DNA of 64,000 nt, from contig NZ_NKJE01000009.1 in assembly GCF_002256285.1 (NCBI RefSeq), positions 1 through 64,000 on the forward strand, written 5' to 3'. Shown piece by piece: positions 26,868 through 37,060 of this stretch. Under the pieces are notes generated by a model. That model was not told the DNA's origin, did not search any database, and saw only the letters and a list, made by a program, of their open reading frames with translations. The position numbers and the translations under genes are program-made. The stretch is from Flavobacterium sp. BFFFF1 (GTDB lineage: Bacteria > Bacteroidota > Bacteroidia > Flavobacteriales > Flavobacteriaceae). Each line of letters opens with the position of its first letter. Within the stretch, counting starts at the first letter, position 1.

Positions 26868-28079
26868 TCAAAGTTGGGCAGGGTCTGCAAAGTCGCCTTC
26901 ATTTTTGGAGATAACTATTGTGGCCACGGCATTGCCTATCAGATTCGTTATCGCGCGGGCTTCACTCATGAATTTGTCAATGCCGATGATAAATCCCAGC
27001 CCTTCAATAGGTATGTTGTGCAGTGCCGTCATCGTCGAAGCCAGAATCACGAATCCGCTTCCGGTTACCCCGGCAGCACCTTTTGAAGTCACCATCAGCA
27101 GTCCGATGATCGTCATGATTTCCGGCAATGAAAGTGTTACATCGTACAGTTGTGCGAGAAAGATGATGCTCATGGAAAGGTAGATCGAAGTGCCGTCGAG
27201 GTTAAAGGAATAGCCAGTCGGGACGACAAGTCCGACAACGGGTTTGCTGCAGCCCATGCGCTCCAGTTTCTCCATCAGGCTGGGTAACGCAGGCTCTGAT
27301 GACGAGGTTCCAAGCACGATGAGCAGCTCGGGTTTTAGCGACTTGAGTAAATTGAAGATGCTGAGTTTGTAATACCGGAGGATCGCGCCGAGAACCATAA
27401 AAATGAAAATCGCCATGGTGACGTACATCGTCAGCATCAGTTTTCCCAAAGGCAGCAACGAACCCAGTCCAAATTTCCCTACAGTAAATGCCATACCTCC
27501 GAAAGCCCCAACGGGCGCGAGATACATCACGATTTTCAATAGTTTAAAAGTGAACCTGGAACCGCGATACAGCACCGCGACGACCTGTTCCCTGTTTCTG
27601 AAGTAATTCAGGCAAATGCCAAATGCGATGGCCAATACCAACGCCTGCAGTGTAAAATTTGATTTAAAAAACGTCCACCAATCAAATACCTCCCGCGCTT
27701 TTTCAGCATAAATCGCCACATCATCGGTCTTCAGTCCGCTGCGGTCAATACTGCCGGGTTTGATAATGACCGCTGCCAGAATCCCGATGCCCAACGCGAA
27801 TGTTGTTACAATTTCAAAATAAACCAGTGCTTTCAATCCAATGCGTCCCACTTTGCGTAAATCGCCCATGCCGCTGATTCCAAGTACAATCGTCAGGAAA
27901 ATGATGGGAGCGATAAAAAGCTTTACCAAAAAGATAAAACCTTTACTGACATCCTCCATATTCCTGCCGGTTTCAGGATAGAAGTGCCCTAGTGCAGCAC
28001 CGGAAAGGATGGCAAGCAGTACCCAAAATGTGAGGTTTGTAAAGAGGCGACTAATAATGTGGTTTGTTTTTGAAGGCAC
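26868..28079 (-). CDS. Dicarboxylate/amino acid:cation symporter
   Basis: A 403-residue member of the DAACS family (GltP/DctA type), which takes up C4-dicarboxylates or acidic amino acids with protons or sodium. Features: about eight membrane spans, the serine-rich re-entrant loop LGTSSSEPALPSLMEKLERM, and the substrate region VVPTGYSFNLDGTSIYL; the second re-entrant loop lies near VTSKGAAGVTGSGFVILAST. The start is a GTG at 28079, with no ATG in frame nearby upstream. The pattern after TGYSFNLDG is closest to DctA-like transporters, but the exact substrate cannot be fixed by eye. Confidence 0.92.
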   Translation of the reverse strand: MPSKTNHIISRLFTNLTFWVLLAILSGAALGHFYPETGRNMEDVSKGFIFLVKLFIAPIIFLTIVLGISGMGDLRKVGRIGLKALVYFEIVTTFALGIGILAAVIIKPGSIDRSGLKTDDVAIYAEKAREVFDWWTFFKSNFTLQALVLAIAFGICLNYFRNREQVVAVLYRGSRFTFKLLKIVMYLAPVGAFGGMAFTVGKFGLGSLLPLGKLMLTMYVTMAIFIFMVLGAILRYYKLSIFNLLKSLKPELLIVLGTSSSEPALPSLMEKLERMGCSKPVVGLVVPTGYSFNLDGTSIYLSMSIIFLAQLYDVTLSLPEIMTIIGLLMVTSKGAAGVTGSGFVILASTMTALHNIPIEGLGFIIGIDKFMSEARAITNLIGNAVATIVISKNEGDFADPAQL

Positions 28080-28121
28080 GGCTGTGGTATTATCCTGACG
28101 CTAAAATACAATTTTTAGTAC

Positions 28122-28661
28122 TTAGCCGATTTTTCTCAGGATATCTTTCGCAGCGCCTTTATAGGCTGCCGAATGTTTGGTGAAATCTTCAGACAGTATG
28201 ATCTTCAGCTCCGGGTAAATCCAGCGTTCTGATTTTCCCAATTCGAAAAGTGCCCGCATAGCGTAGGCTTTAGGAGCTACTTTTACGTCGCTGATCAGCC
28301 AGTCAAAACAACTTTCAGAAAGCTTCGCAACCTGTTTCTGCGAAAGGAATTGCTGCCGGCTGTGCTGTTGGGAAAGCATCATACAGATTTTTGATGCGGA
28401 GCGCACCGCGCCATCTACTTTCCAGTGCGGTAATGCCGTGCAGAAAGGGTCAAGAAATGGCCCCGACAGCTGAATGTTGGTCTCGAAGATGAGCTCGAGG
28501 ATCCAGCAGGCTTTATGATGGTTTTTATCATTTACTGTCACGGCAATCTGAAACAGCGCTGGAAGCTTGTCCGGATTTTCAAGAATGTAGTGCGCATTGT
28601 CCTCCCGGCTGTTGCGGTGGGCGGTGCTTCGGCTGATGCGATCGTAAAACGCGTTATTCAT
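28122..28661 (-). CDS. Helical-repeat protein of unknown function in the phytochrome operon
   Basis: A 179-residue, all-helical protein with HEAT-like periodicity (for example PDKLPALFQIAVTVNDKNHH, KACWILELIFETN and YAMRALFELGKS). Related flavobacterial proteins have sometimes been labelled adenylosuccinate lyase in databases, but I see no lyase signature here. Its ATG overlaps the bphP stop by eight bases, so it is translationally coupled to the phytochrome gene and is last in that operon. A function in light signalling is possible from position alone. Confidence 0.75.
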   Translation of the reverse strand: MNNAFYDRISRSTAHRNSREDNAHYILENPDKLPALFQIAVTVNDKNHHKACWILELIFETNIQLSGPFLDPFCTALPHWKVDGAVRSASKICMMLSQQHSRQQFLSQKQVAKLSESCFDWLISDVKVAPKAYAMRALFELGKSERWIYPELKIILSEDFTKHSAAYKGAAKDILRKIG

Positions 28662-30918
28662 GGCTGTTTACTGGAAAGTAAAGTGTAAAGGTACTCCCTT
28701 TTCCGGGTACACCGACCGCACTGATCGACCCGCCATGTGTCTGCATGATTTTTTTACAAAGCGCGAGTCCTACGCCGGATCCATTGTATTCTGTGTTGCC
28801 ATGAAGCCGTGTGAATATATTAAAAATCGAGTCGGCGTACTGCTGTTCAAATCCAATGCCATTGTCTTCAAAGCGGATCGCATAGGCTGGTTTGTTTTTA
28901 GAATACAGGTTCGTTATCTGTATTTCCTGCGCCGAAATAGTAATTACGGGGCTTCTTTCTGCAGCTGCGTACTTCAGCGAATTTAAAATGATGTTCGAAA
29001 ATAGTTGTTTAACAAGAAATGGAATGCCACGCACAGTAGGAAGCGGGGACGCATGGACAATTCCATTTTTTTCCTGTAAGATTTCATGGATCTCCTCAAG
29101 GATTTCATTCAGGATCCCGGACAGGTTTATGGTTTCGAATGCTTCTTCCGAATATTTAATGCGGGTGTATTTCAGGATGTCTACCAACAGCGTCTGCATG
29201 CGATTGGCAGACGTGTTCATGCGCTTAAGTGACTCAATCGTCTCATCAGTAAAGTCTGTGCCTTTGTACATCATCTTGGATGATATCAGCTGTATTTTCC
29301 GAAGTGGCTCCTGCAAATCATGAGTGCTGATCCAGTTGATGTTTTCAAGCTCCGCATTGGTCTCGGTAAGTGTTTCGTTCAGCTTCCTGTATTTTTCCTG
29401 TTCCTGGCTTAACAACTGCATGCTGATTTGTTTTTGCAGGATATGGGCATAATTGGCCGCGGCATTTAATTCAGGCTGCAGCCATTCCTTGCTGCGGCAT
29501 TTGATAATTTGTTTCCACAGGTTAAACGAATTACGCGGATGCAGCCCGTTGCTGTCCTTGACAATCGCTTTGTCAGGATTTCCTGCCCAGTTCACTTCGG
29601 TTAAGGTTTCGGGGCGGTACCAGATAATGCTGTTGCCATTGCCGAGGGAATGGTAAATAATGCCGGAGATATTTTCGCATATTTCTTTCATGTCCGGAAC
29701 AAAATTAATCAGCTTGTCAGTATGGAAAGTGGAATCGTTGCTGTAAGCCATCAACCAGTCTGAGAATGCTTTGATATTCTCGTCTGAAGGGGCCAGCCCG
29801 GTTTTGTAGATTTTTCCGCTCACCATCAGTGATACCCCAGCAGCATTGCAAAGTTTCAGCAGCTCAGGGCTCACGCTGATGATTTTAAACGATTCGGCGA
29901 TAGGAGGCAATTCAAAAGCATTGATTTTTTCAAGCGCGATATTGCTTTTCCGTGCCACATCATATTCTTCGTTGGATTGCCTGACATCAATCTGCGAGGT
30001 GATGAACTGCCCCTGCAATTGCGCTGCGAGCCGGACTTCCGGCGTCAGGTTTTTTGGGGAATAATGGTGGCATGCAATCAATCCCCAAAGCCTGCCACGG
30101 TGAATCAGTGATATGGTCATTGTCGCCCCGACGCCCATATTCTGCAGGTATTCCACATGAATCGGTGAGGTACTGCGCAGGATGGAAAGACTTAGGTCAA
30201 GATTTTTGTTGGGAGCATCGTCAATCGTATAAATGGGTACGGGTTTGTAATGAATGTCCGCAATCATGCGCAACAGGTTTTTCATATACAACGCCCTGGC
30301 CTGCGCCGGAATATCGGTGTGTGGGTAATGCAGCCCGAGGAACGGCTCAATGTTATCGGCGCAGGATTCGGCAAACACTTCGCCATTGTATTCCTTATCA
30401 AACCGGTACACCATTACGCGGTCATAACCTGTAATGTCCCGCGTTCCTTTGGCAACAAGATCACACAGTTCTTTCAGGGTTGTTGTATTGTTCATGTAGG
30501 ACAGGAACTGCGCGGTTTGCTCGTACACGTCTACCACGTCAATCGATCCTGCCACGTCCGGTTCGGCTTCAAGCACATATTGTCCCTCACTTTGATGCAG
30601 CATGCATTGAAGGCTACATCCGTTTAGATTGAGTTTTAACGGCGAATCAGGGCCTTTTTTTAGGACCCCGACATACTGTTCCAGCAAGGCGGCATTTTCA
30701 TTTCCGAACGCTTCGGTAAATGATTTCCCAAGCAGCTGCTCAAATGAAAATCCTATAAAATCAGATGTGTTCCCGCTGCAGTAATGGATGTTGAAATCTT
30801 CCTGGCCGATGGCGAGCAGAAATCCATGCGGCTGAATGCTTCCGGGAATGTGTATGGGTTCATGCTCGCAATTGGTAAGGTTGACAATATCGCGGTTGAC
30901 AATATCTTTAATTTTCAT
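28654..30918 (-). CDS. bphP: Bacteriophytochrome sensor histidine kinase
   Basis: A 754-residue red/far-red photoreceptor kinase, from ATG 30918. The N-terminal PAS domain carries the biliverdin-binding Cys17 (NLTNCEHEPIHIPGSIQPHG). The GAF domain (about 140-310) has the Asp-Ile-Pro motif at 202-204 and the pyrrole-contacting His254 and His284. The PHY domain (about 320-490) has the tongue motif PRNSF at 461-465. A HisKA domain follows with phospho-acceptor His533 (STHDLQEPLRK), then an HATPase with N-box NIILNSLKYA and G-boxes DNGIGF and GSGVGLALC. The open frame extends 80 codons upstream into the heme oxygenase gene; the chosen ATG overlaps that stop by 11 bases and gives the standard N-terminus. 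Confidence 0.95.
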   Translation of the reverse strand: MKIKDIVNRDIVNLTNCEHEPIHIPGSIQPHGFLLAIGQEDFNIHYCSGNTSDFIGFSFEQLLGKSFTEAFGNENAALLEQYVGVLKKGPDSPLKLNLNGCSLQCMLHQSEGQYVLEAEPDVAGSIDVVDVYEQTAQFLSYMNNTTTLKELCDLVAKGTRDITGYDRVMVYRFDKEYNGEVFAESCADNIEPFLGLHYPHTDIPAQARALYMKNLLRMIADIHYKPVPIYTIDDAPNKNLDLSLSILRSTSPIHVEYLQNMGVGATMTISLIHRGRLWGLIACHHYSPKNLTPEVRLAAQLQGQFITSQIDVRQSNEEYDVARKSNIALEKINAFELPPIAESFKIISVSPELLKLCNAAGVSLMVSGKIYKTGLAPSDENIKAFSDWLMAYSNDSTFHTDKLINFVPDMKEICENISGIIYHSLGNGNSIIWYRPETLTEVNWAGNPDKAIVKDSNGLHPRNSFNLWKQIIKCRSKEWLQPELNAAANYAHILQKQISMQLLSQEQEKYRKLNETLTETNAELENINWISTHDLQEPLRKIQLISSKMMYKGTDFTDETIESLKRMNTSANRMQTLLVDILKYTRIKYSEEAFETINLSGILNEILEEIHEILQEKNGIVHASPLPTVRGIPFLVKQLFSNIILNSLKYAAAERSPVITISAQEIQITNLYSKNKPAYAIRFEDNGIGFEQQYADSIFNIFTRLHGNTEYNGSGVGLALCKKIMQTHGGSISAVGVPGKGSTFTLYFPVNSHE

Positions 30919-31525
30919 TTGCGGCCTGGTTAAGGTGTTTGTAAATCTGTTCAAACGCAAAATTCGCTCCGGCGACCATCTCTTCTTCTGCGTTGTTAAT
31001 GATGGCATAATCGGCGAATGCCTTAAGGAACTTTTTCCAGTAACTACCGGTTTTATTGCCGTAACCTGTAAAATAGCGGGCCCCTTCTTCATTAAATCCC
31101 AAGGAAGCCTGGATATTCTGCAAAATAAAGCGTCCGCCGAGGACAGACCCTTCCACAACGTACATCATTCCCAAGGCAAAAGGAACTGAAACCGCAGGAT
31201 TCTTAAAAACAGGGCTATATGGGTTTTTACGGTATTCCAGAACACTTAGGTCATCGACAATCCATGAGGTCTTGCGGCGTTCATCAATGTCTGGCAACAA
31301 CGGTTTCAGCAACGGGAAAATATGTGTTTCCATATCATTAACGACGTCGCCCATCAGGCTTAGGTAAAATGTGTAATCTGATTTTGTAATTTGTGGCGAG
31401 GTGATCGACCTTGATACTGGGAGCGACTCGAGTTTTTTATGTGAATCGGCAGTACTTTGGCGCAATTTGTTCAGGAATAAGTCTGAGCAGGTGAGTTCCT
31501 GTACATTGGTAATATCGGTATTCAT
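30908..31525 (-). CDS. bphO: Biliverdin-producing heme oxygenase
   Basis: A 205-residue heme oxygenase, which opens heme to biliverdin, iron and CO. The proximal heme ligand is His29 (STADSHKKLES), and the distal helix glycines lie in MYVVEGSVLGGRFI. It supplies the chromophore for the phytochrome encoded next; the 11-base overlap with bphP shows the two are made together. Upstream lies the response regulator, only nine bases away. The family is small and the match is clear. Confidence 0.93.
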   Translation of the reverse strand: MNTDITNVQELTCSDLFLNKLRQSTADSHKKLESLPVSRSITSPQITKSDYTFYLSLMGDVVNDMETHIFPLLKPLLPDIDERRKTSWIVDDLSVLEYRKNPYSPVFKNPAVSVPFALGMMYVVEGSVLGGRFILQNIQASLGFNEEGARYFTGYGNKTGSYWKKFLKAFADYAIINNAEEEMVAGANFAFEQIYKHLNQAANEN

Positions 31526-31533
31526 ATGTAGAT

Positions 31534-31968
31534 TTAATTTCGGTAAGCAAAATCAGCTGCCGTCGGGCTAAACGTGCTCCAGTTGATTTTCAGCGTGTGG
31601 TCAATAGATTTTTTAAACGCGTCAAACGATTCCAGTTTAGGAAGGTAATAATTTGCCCCAAGGCTGCGGCTTTTCGCGATATTGTGCTCGTCCCTTGAAG
31701 TAGAGAACATTACAACAGGAATGTCACTGAATTCTGCATGGGCGCGGATCTGTTGTAACAAGTCAAACCCGTTGATCAATGGCATATTGACGTCTAGGAA
31801 TATGATCTGTGGCGATGGCGGAGGGTTTTTCAGCGCGTGTAAAAGCTGTGCCGGTTTGTTTTGTGTAACGACCTCTATGTGACGTCCAAATGAACCGACC
31901 ACTTCCTTGAAAAATTCCAGATCTTCCTGATCATCGTCGGTATAAAATATCGTGAGGGACTCGTTCAT
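31534..31968 (-). CDS. Single-domain response regulator
   Basis: A 144-residue stand-alone receiver domain with no output domain. Acidic residues Asp11-Asp12 (YTDDDQED), the phospho-acceptor Asp59 (IIFLDVNMPLINGFD), the Thr/Ser switch (VMFSTSRDE) and the conserved Lys (YYLPKLES) are all present. It is the first gene of the operon with heme oxygenase and phytochrome, so it is the likely phosphorylation partner of BphP. Its downstream target is not visible. A TAAATTTG box at 32004-31997 (minus) is a probable promoter. Confidence 0.93.
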   Translation of the reverse strand: MNESLTIFYTDDDQEDLEFFKEVVGSFGRHIEVVTQNKPAQLLHALKNPPPSPQIIFLDVNMPLINGFDLLQQIRAHAEFSDIPVVMFSTSRDEHNIAKSRSLGANYYLPKLESFDAFKKSIDHTLKINWSTFSPTAADFAYRN

Positions 31969-31996
31969 AGCATCAAAATTTACATTGGGTCAATTC

Positions 31997-32004
31997 CAAA
32001 TTTA
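31997..32004 (-). promoter_or_regulatory. Probable -7 box of the phytochrome operon
   Basis: TAAATTTG on the minus strand fits TAnnTTTG, 28 bases before the response-regulator ATG. No convincing -33 TTTG is seen at the right distance. Confidence 0.5.
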
Positions 32005-32048
32005 AGGACTTTAGCCCAGAAAAACTGGCGAAATAGCTTAAAAAAATG

Positions 32049-34121
32049 CTAAAAAATGTATTTGAAAGAAAAACCCGAATAATAATTCAGAGGCAGGCCG
32101 GGGTAATAAAACCGCGGCAAATTGGTGCCGAAACCCATTGCATTTGGCAAGATCATGGCCGCGTATTTCGTGTTAAATATATTGTTGATGCCAAAAGCCG
32201 CCTGTGCTTCAAAGTGGCCGTTAAAGGTATGCTTATAACCCAGTTTGACATCTGTTAAGGCGTAAGCACCCGTTTTTTCTGTATTCGCGTCGTTCAATGG
32301 TATTCCGTCCGTGTACCGCCATGATATTGAACCATAAACCGACCATGGAGCTGATATAGTAATGCCTGCCGCTGCATTGTTCGCAGGTACTCCGGTAAGC
32401 TTTTTGCCGGCGTAGTTGCTGCCATTGTAACTGAATTCCCGGAACTCATATTTTCCGACAGATGCAGATAGGTACGGGCTCAGTGAAAAGCCATGCCACA
32501 GCGCGACGTAATAGTCGGCAAGCAGCTCAATGCCGTCATGAGAAGTCCTGCCTGCATTCACCCCGAGGTATTGGTCGTCGCCGATGCGCTCCGCGATCAG
32601 CAGGTTTATGATCCGCAGTGCGTATACCGCAGTTTCGACGTGCAGCCGGTTATCCAGGAACCACGCTTTGTAGCCCAATTCAAACTGGTAACCGGTTTCA
32701 GGCTTGATGTTGCTGTTGATGCTCCCATCGGATAACAACGATTCCGATGTTGACGGCAGCGAAAAGCCATGGCTGACTGAAGCGTATACCGACTGGTTCT
32801 TACCCGGATGAAAAAGCAGTGACAATTGTGGTGACCACACCGGCCGATACCCATAGGCCTGCTGCCGCCGCTCAGGAAAATTGTCCGAAAGGCTGACATT
32901 GGTATTGTTGACATTTACTCCGGCATGAAGCGATAGTTTGTTGTAAATGGGGACTCTCACCTGTGCAAATGCGTTATAAAACGCCCTGTTTTGCTGCGCA
33001 TCAGTCAGCAGGAATCCCTCGAGGCTGCCCTGTCCATTATTCTGCCGGTATAAGTTTTCAAAGGTACGTGCCTTAAAGTTGTCCCTGAAGAGTTCTATTC
33101 CTGCGATAAAGTCTGATTGCGCATTTTTTCCGAGCCGTCCGGAAAACTGCGTACGCATGCCAAATCCGGTGGTATTTTCCTGTAAAATGTCGAATGGCCT
33201 TGGCTCATTGCTTTCCTTGTGCGTCAGGTAGACCGATGTGCTGAATGTTATCCTATTGGAAAATTCATAGGCATAGGATAGTCCGCTTAAATAGGCATCA
33301 TAAGCTTCAAATCCTTTTGATGCCTTCCAGGTTGGTGCAGCGGATTCCGGACTGTTTTCGAACGTAGGCTTGTCAATCGAACTCGGGATAAACGCTTTTA
33401 AATGGGTGTAATTTCCGATGAATTCGAGTTTGCTTCTCACCCGTTTAAAAACGGTGCCTGAGACGGTAATCCCATTTCGTTTATAAGCACTGTTTTCGCG
33501 CCATCCTGCCGATTCGAGGTGGTGATAGCTAACATTAAAAGCTGAGTTCTTTTTGTTTACTCCCGCACTTAATGTACTTTTTAGCAATCCGTAGGAGCCA
33601 ACGGTGGTATTTGACGATACTTCGTTTGCGGCCGCTCGGGGCGTGATGCGTATCGCGCCACCCAGCCCAGCGCCATACACCGCCGACTGCGGCACTTTGA
33701 TGATCTCTACTTGCCCCATTGCCTGCAAATCCAGGTCTTCCACGGTCGTCTCGCTATCGCCGGAGGTAAGCGGAATATTGCCATAGAACGCCCTCACCTT
33801 GTTGGTGCCATAGGGTGTCCTCGAACCGATACCACGGATGGCAATGCGGTTGGTATTGTATCCACCTGACTGCATGTAAACGCCGGGGATTCTGTTTATC
33901 GATGAAGCCAGTTCCACGCCGTTGTTGGCAAGCAATTGTCGTTCGGTAATCACGCCAATGGCAGCAGGAAGATTTTTAATGCTGTCGTTGACGAGGAACG
34001 ACGCAATGATCACTTCGTCAAGATCTTTGCCCGTGGTTGCGGTACGGATGCTATCCGCACGTGGCTGTGCGAGGACGGGCCATGAAAACAGCAGCAGTAG
34101 CGGCAAAAGGAATTTTGGCAT
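32049..34121 (-). CDS. TonB-dependent outer membrane receptor
   Basis: A 690-residue TonB-dependent receptor with a signal peptide (about residues 1-18, ending VLAQ), a TonB-box-like stretch (KDLDEVIIASFL), a plug domain (about 45-160, including RIPGVYMQSGGYNTNRIAIR) and a 22-strand-type barrel that ends in an aromatic residue (GFSFKYIF). It lacks the N-terminal carboxypeptidase-regulatory domain of SusC-type receptors. Its ATG is three bases after the stop of the PQQ-type sugar dehydrogenase gene, so the two are one operon. The ligand is unknown; the partner suggests PQQ or a substrate of the dehydrogenase, as inference only. Confidence 0.93.
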   Translation of the reverse strand: MPKFLLPLLLLFSWPVLAQPRADSIRTATTGKDLDEVIIASFLVNDSIKNLPAAIGVITERQLLANNGVELASSINRIPGVYMQSGGYNTNRIAIRGIGSRTPYGTNKVRAFYGNIPLTSGDSETTVEDLDLQAMGQVEIIKVPQSAVYGAGLGGAIRITPRAAANEVSSNTTVGSYGLLKSTLSAGVNKKNSAFNVSYHHLESAGWRENSAYKRNGITVSGTVFKRVRSKLEFIGNYTHLKAFIPSSIDKPTFENSPESAAPTWKASKGFEAYDAYLSGLSYAYEFSNRITFSTSVYLTHKESNEPRPFDILQENTTGFGMRTQFSGRLGKNAQSDFIAGIELFRDNFKARTFENLYRQNNGQGSLEGFLLTDAQQNRAFYNAFAQVRVPIYNKLSLHAGVNVNNTNVSLSDNFPERRQQAYGYRPVWSPQLSLLFHPGKNQSVYASVSHGFSLPSTSESLLSDGSINSNIKPETGYQFELGYKAWFLDNRLHVETAVYALRIINLLIAERIGDDQYLGVNAGRTSHDGIELLADYYVALWHGFSLSPYLSASVGKYEFREFSYNGSNYAGKKLTGVPANNAAAGITISAPWSVYGSISWRYTDGIPLNDANTEKTGAYALTDVKLGYKHTFNGHFEAQAAFGINNIFNTKYAAMILPNAMGFGTNLPRFYYPGLPLNYYSGFSFKYIF

Positions 34122-34124
34122 TGG

Positions 34125-35393
<1,269 letters not shown>

Positions 35394-35573
35394 TTTAGTG
35401 TGTGTTTGTGTTTAAGACAGAACAATTTAGCAAATAAAAAAACCGTACGAAAGTTGGGTCTGGAAAATTAAGGGTTATTTAACAAATTCGGGTGAAGCAA
35501 TTTTAACATTTGGGTGGAGGCCGGGACGACATTTCCGGGATGTCGAATACGGTATTTTACTCAAAGATGACTC

Positions 35574-35628
35574 GTTCTGGTTTTGTTCTAGTTTCGTTCT
35601 AGTTTCGTTCGAGTTTCCTTCGAGAACG
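35574..35628. repeat. Tandem 11-bp repeats
   Basis: Five consecutive 11-base units: GTTCTGGTTTT, GTTCTAGTTTC twice, GTTCGAGTTTC and a degenerate fifth unit. The unit length is close to one helical turn. It lies in a 484-base gene-free stretch (35394-35877) between divergent transcription units, the sugar dehydrogenase and hpt; the rest of that stretch shows no gene I can support. Confidence 0.75.
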
Positions 35629-35845
35629 AAAAATGCTTGTTTTTGCCTCGTTAGAACGCATACGAACGAAACATGAATCAAATACGAAGCGAACTGCGGC
35701 GGGTACTATTTGGGACATCATTTTTAACACAATTTCTTAAAAAAAAGTAAATTTCCAAACCGGAATGATGCAAATCGATTTTCAATTTCCGGGTATTTCT
35801 TTAACAGTCTTGCAATTGAATTTCCCAACTTCCAATGGAAATAAG

Positions 35846-35853
35846 TATATTTG
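35846..35853 (+). promoter_or_regulatory. hpt promoter -7 box
   Basis: TATATTTG fits TAnnTTTG. Transcription would start near 35860, which excludes the TTG at 35851 as a start codon and supports the GTG at 35878. Confidence 0.65.
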
Positions 35854-35877
35854 CCACTTATTTCAAAACCGAAAAAA

Positions 35878-36408
35878 GTGTTACAACTCCACGATAAACA
35901 ATTCGAACCGTTCATTTCAGCAGAAGAAATTGACTTTGCCATTGCTTCGATGGCGGCTCAGGTAGAAGCTGATTTTGCAGAAGAAACCCCTATATTTTTT
36001 GGTGTGCTCAATGGCGCATTTATGGTAGTTTCTGATTTTATGAAACACTACAAATCGCCCTGCGAAGTAAGTTTCATCAAAATGGCTTCCTATGAAGGTA
36101 CTGAATCGACGAACGAAGTCAAGCAATTGATTGGGCTGAACCAGGACTTAACGGGAAGGACCGTGGTAGTCATCGAGGATATCGTAGACACCGGGAACAC
36201 TTTGGTGGAATTAAAGGCACTTTTCAAACAGCAAAACGTAGCGCATTTTAAGATTGCTACGCTTTTCCTGAAGACTGAAGCGTATAAAAAAGACATTAAG
36301 ATTGATTATGTCGGAATCCGCATCCCGAATAAGTTCATCGTGGGCTTCGGACTCGACTATGATGGTTTGGGCCGCAACCTGCCGGAGGTTTATCAACTGA
36401 AAGGTTAA
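35878..36408 (+). CDS. hpt: Hypoxanthine phosphoribosyltransferase
   Basis: A 176-residue purine salvage enzyme joining hypoxanthine or guanine to PRPP. The PRPP-binding motif is VVVIEDIVDTGNTL, and the flexible loop region includes SFIKMASYEG. The C-terminus has FGLDYDGLGRNLPEVY. I choose GTG 35878 (VLQLHDKQFEPF), because the promoter -7 box lies at 35846-35853 and the family begins just there. It is followed 51 bases later by adk, a pairing common in Flavobacteriia. Confidence 0.93.
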   Translation: MLQLHDKQFEPFISAEEIDFAIASMAAQVEADFAEETPIFFGVLNGAFMVVSDFMKHYKSPCEVSFIKMASYEGTESTNEVKQLIGLNQDLTGRTVVVIEDIVDTGNTLVELKALFKQQNVAHFKIATLFLKTEAYKKDIKIDYVGIRIPNKFIVGFGLDYDGLGRNLPEVYQLKG

Positions 36409-36459
36409 ATTTTTTTTATTACTGATTTCTCAATTCTCAATACTATTTCTAAGCTTATC

Positions 36460-37032
36460 ATGATCAACATCGTTTTATTCGGAAAACCGGGAGCCGGCAA
36501 AGGGACGCAGGCAGAATTCTTAAAGGAAAAATACAGTCTGACGCACATTTCGACAGGGGACTTATTTCGCTATAATATCAAAAACAATACTGCGCTTGGA
36601 CTCGAAGCCAAATCCTATATTGATCGTGGCGCCTTGGTGCCTGATGCCGTTACCATTAAAATGCTGGAAGACGAAGTGAACAAACACCCTGAAACAAAAG
36701 GTTTCCTTTTTGATGGATTTCCAAGGAATGTAGCGCAGGCGGATGCTTTGGAAAAATTCCTGGAATCAAAAGGTTGGTCGACAACTGCCACAGTAGCCCT
36801 CGAAGCAGACGATGAGGTGCTGGTGCAGCGTATTCTGGAGCGCGGGAAAACCTCAGGCAGGCCTGATGATATGGATGAAAGTGCCATCAGGAACCGTTAT
36901 GCGGTATACAGCAATGAGACTGCACCGCTGATTGATTATTACAAAGCCCACGGAAAGTTTCATCCGGTGAACGGGATAGGTTCTATCGCGGAAATCACGG
37001 ATCGCTTAAGCAGCGTAATCGACAGTTTATAA
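36460..37032 (+). CDS. adk: Adenylate kinase
   Basis: A 190-residue nucleotide kinase that interconverts ATP, ADP and AMP. The P-loop is GKPGAGKGT (residues 8-16), the AMP site includes THISTGDLFR, and DGFPRN is present. The LID is the short form, without zinc cysteines (ILERGKTSGRPDDMDESAIR). It starts at ATG 36460 and is in the hpt-adk-CNNM-obgE plus-strand series. Confidence 0.97.
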   Translation: MINIVLFGKPGAGKGTQAEFLKEKYSLTHISTGDLFRYNIKNNTALGLEAKSYIDRGALVPDAVTIKMLEDEVNKHPETKGFLFDGFPRNVAQADALEKFLESKGWSTTATVALEADDEVLVQRILERGKTSGRPDDMDESAIRNRYAVYSNETAPLIDYYKAHGKFHPVNGIGSIAEITDRLSSVIDSL

Positions 37033-37060
37033 AACAACATGGCTGTGGCCGTAGCAACTT

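Noticed and set aside
28122..28661. Helical protein as adenylosuccinate lyase
   Set aside because: Length is far too short and the lyase signature is absent; only helical-repeat periodicity is seen.
35574..35628. 11-bp array as plasmid-type iterons
   Set aside because: No replication initiator gene or origin features nearby; the setting is chromosomal housekeeping.
35475..35681. 68-codon minus-strand frame over the 11-bp repeats
   Set aside because: The peptide is mostly repeat translation with no start context; the repeat is better read as DNA.
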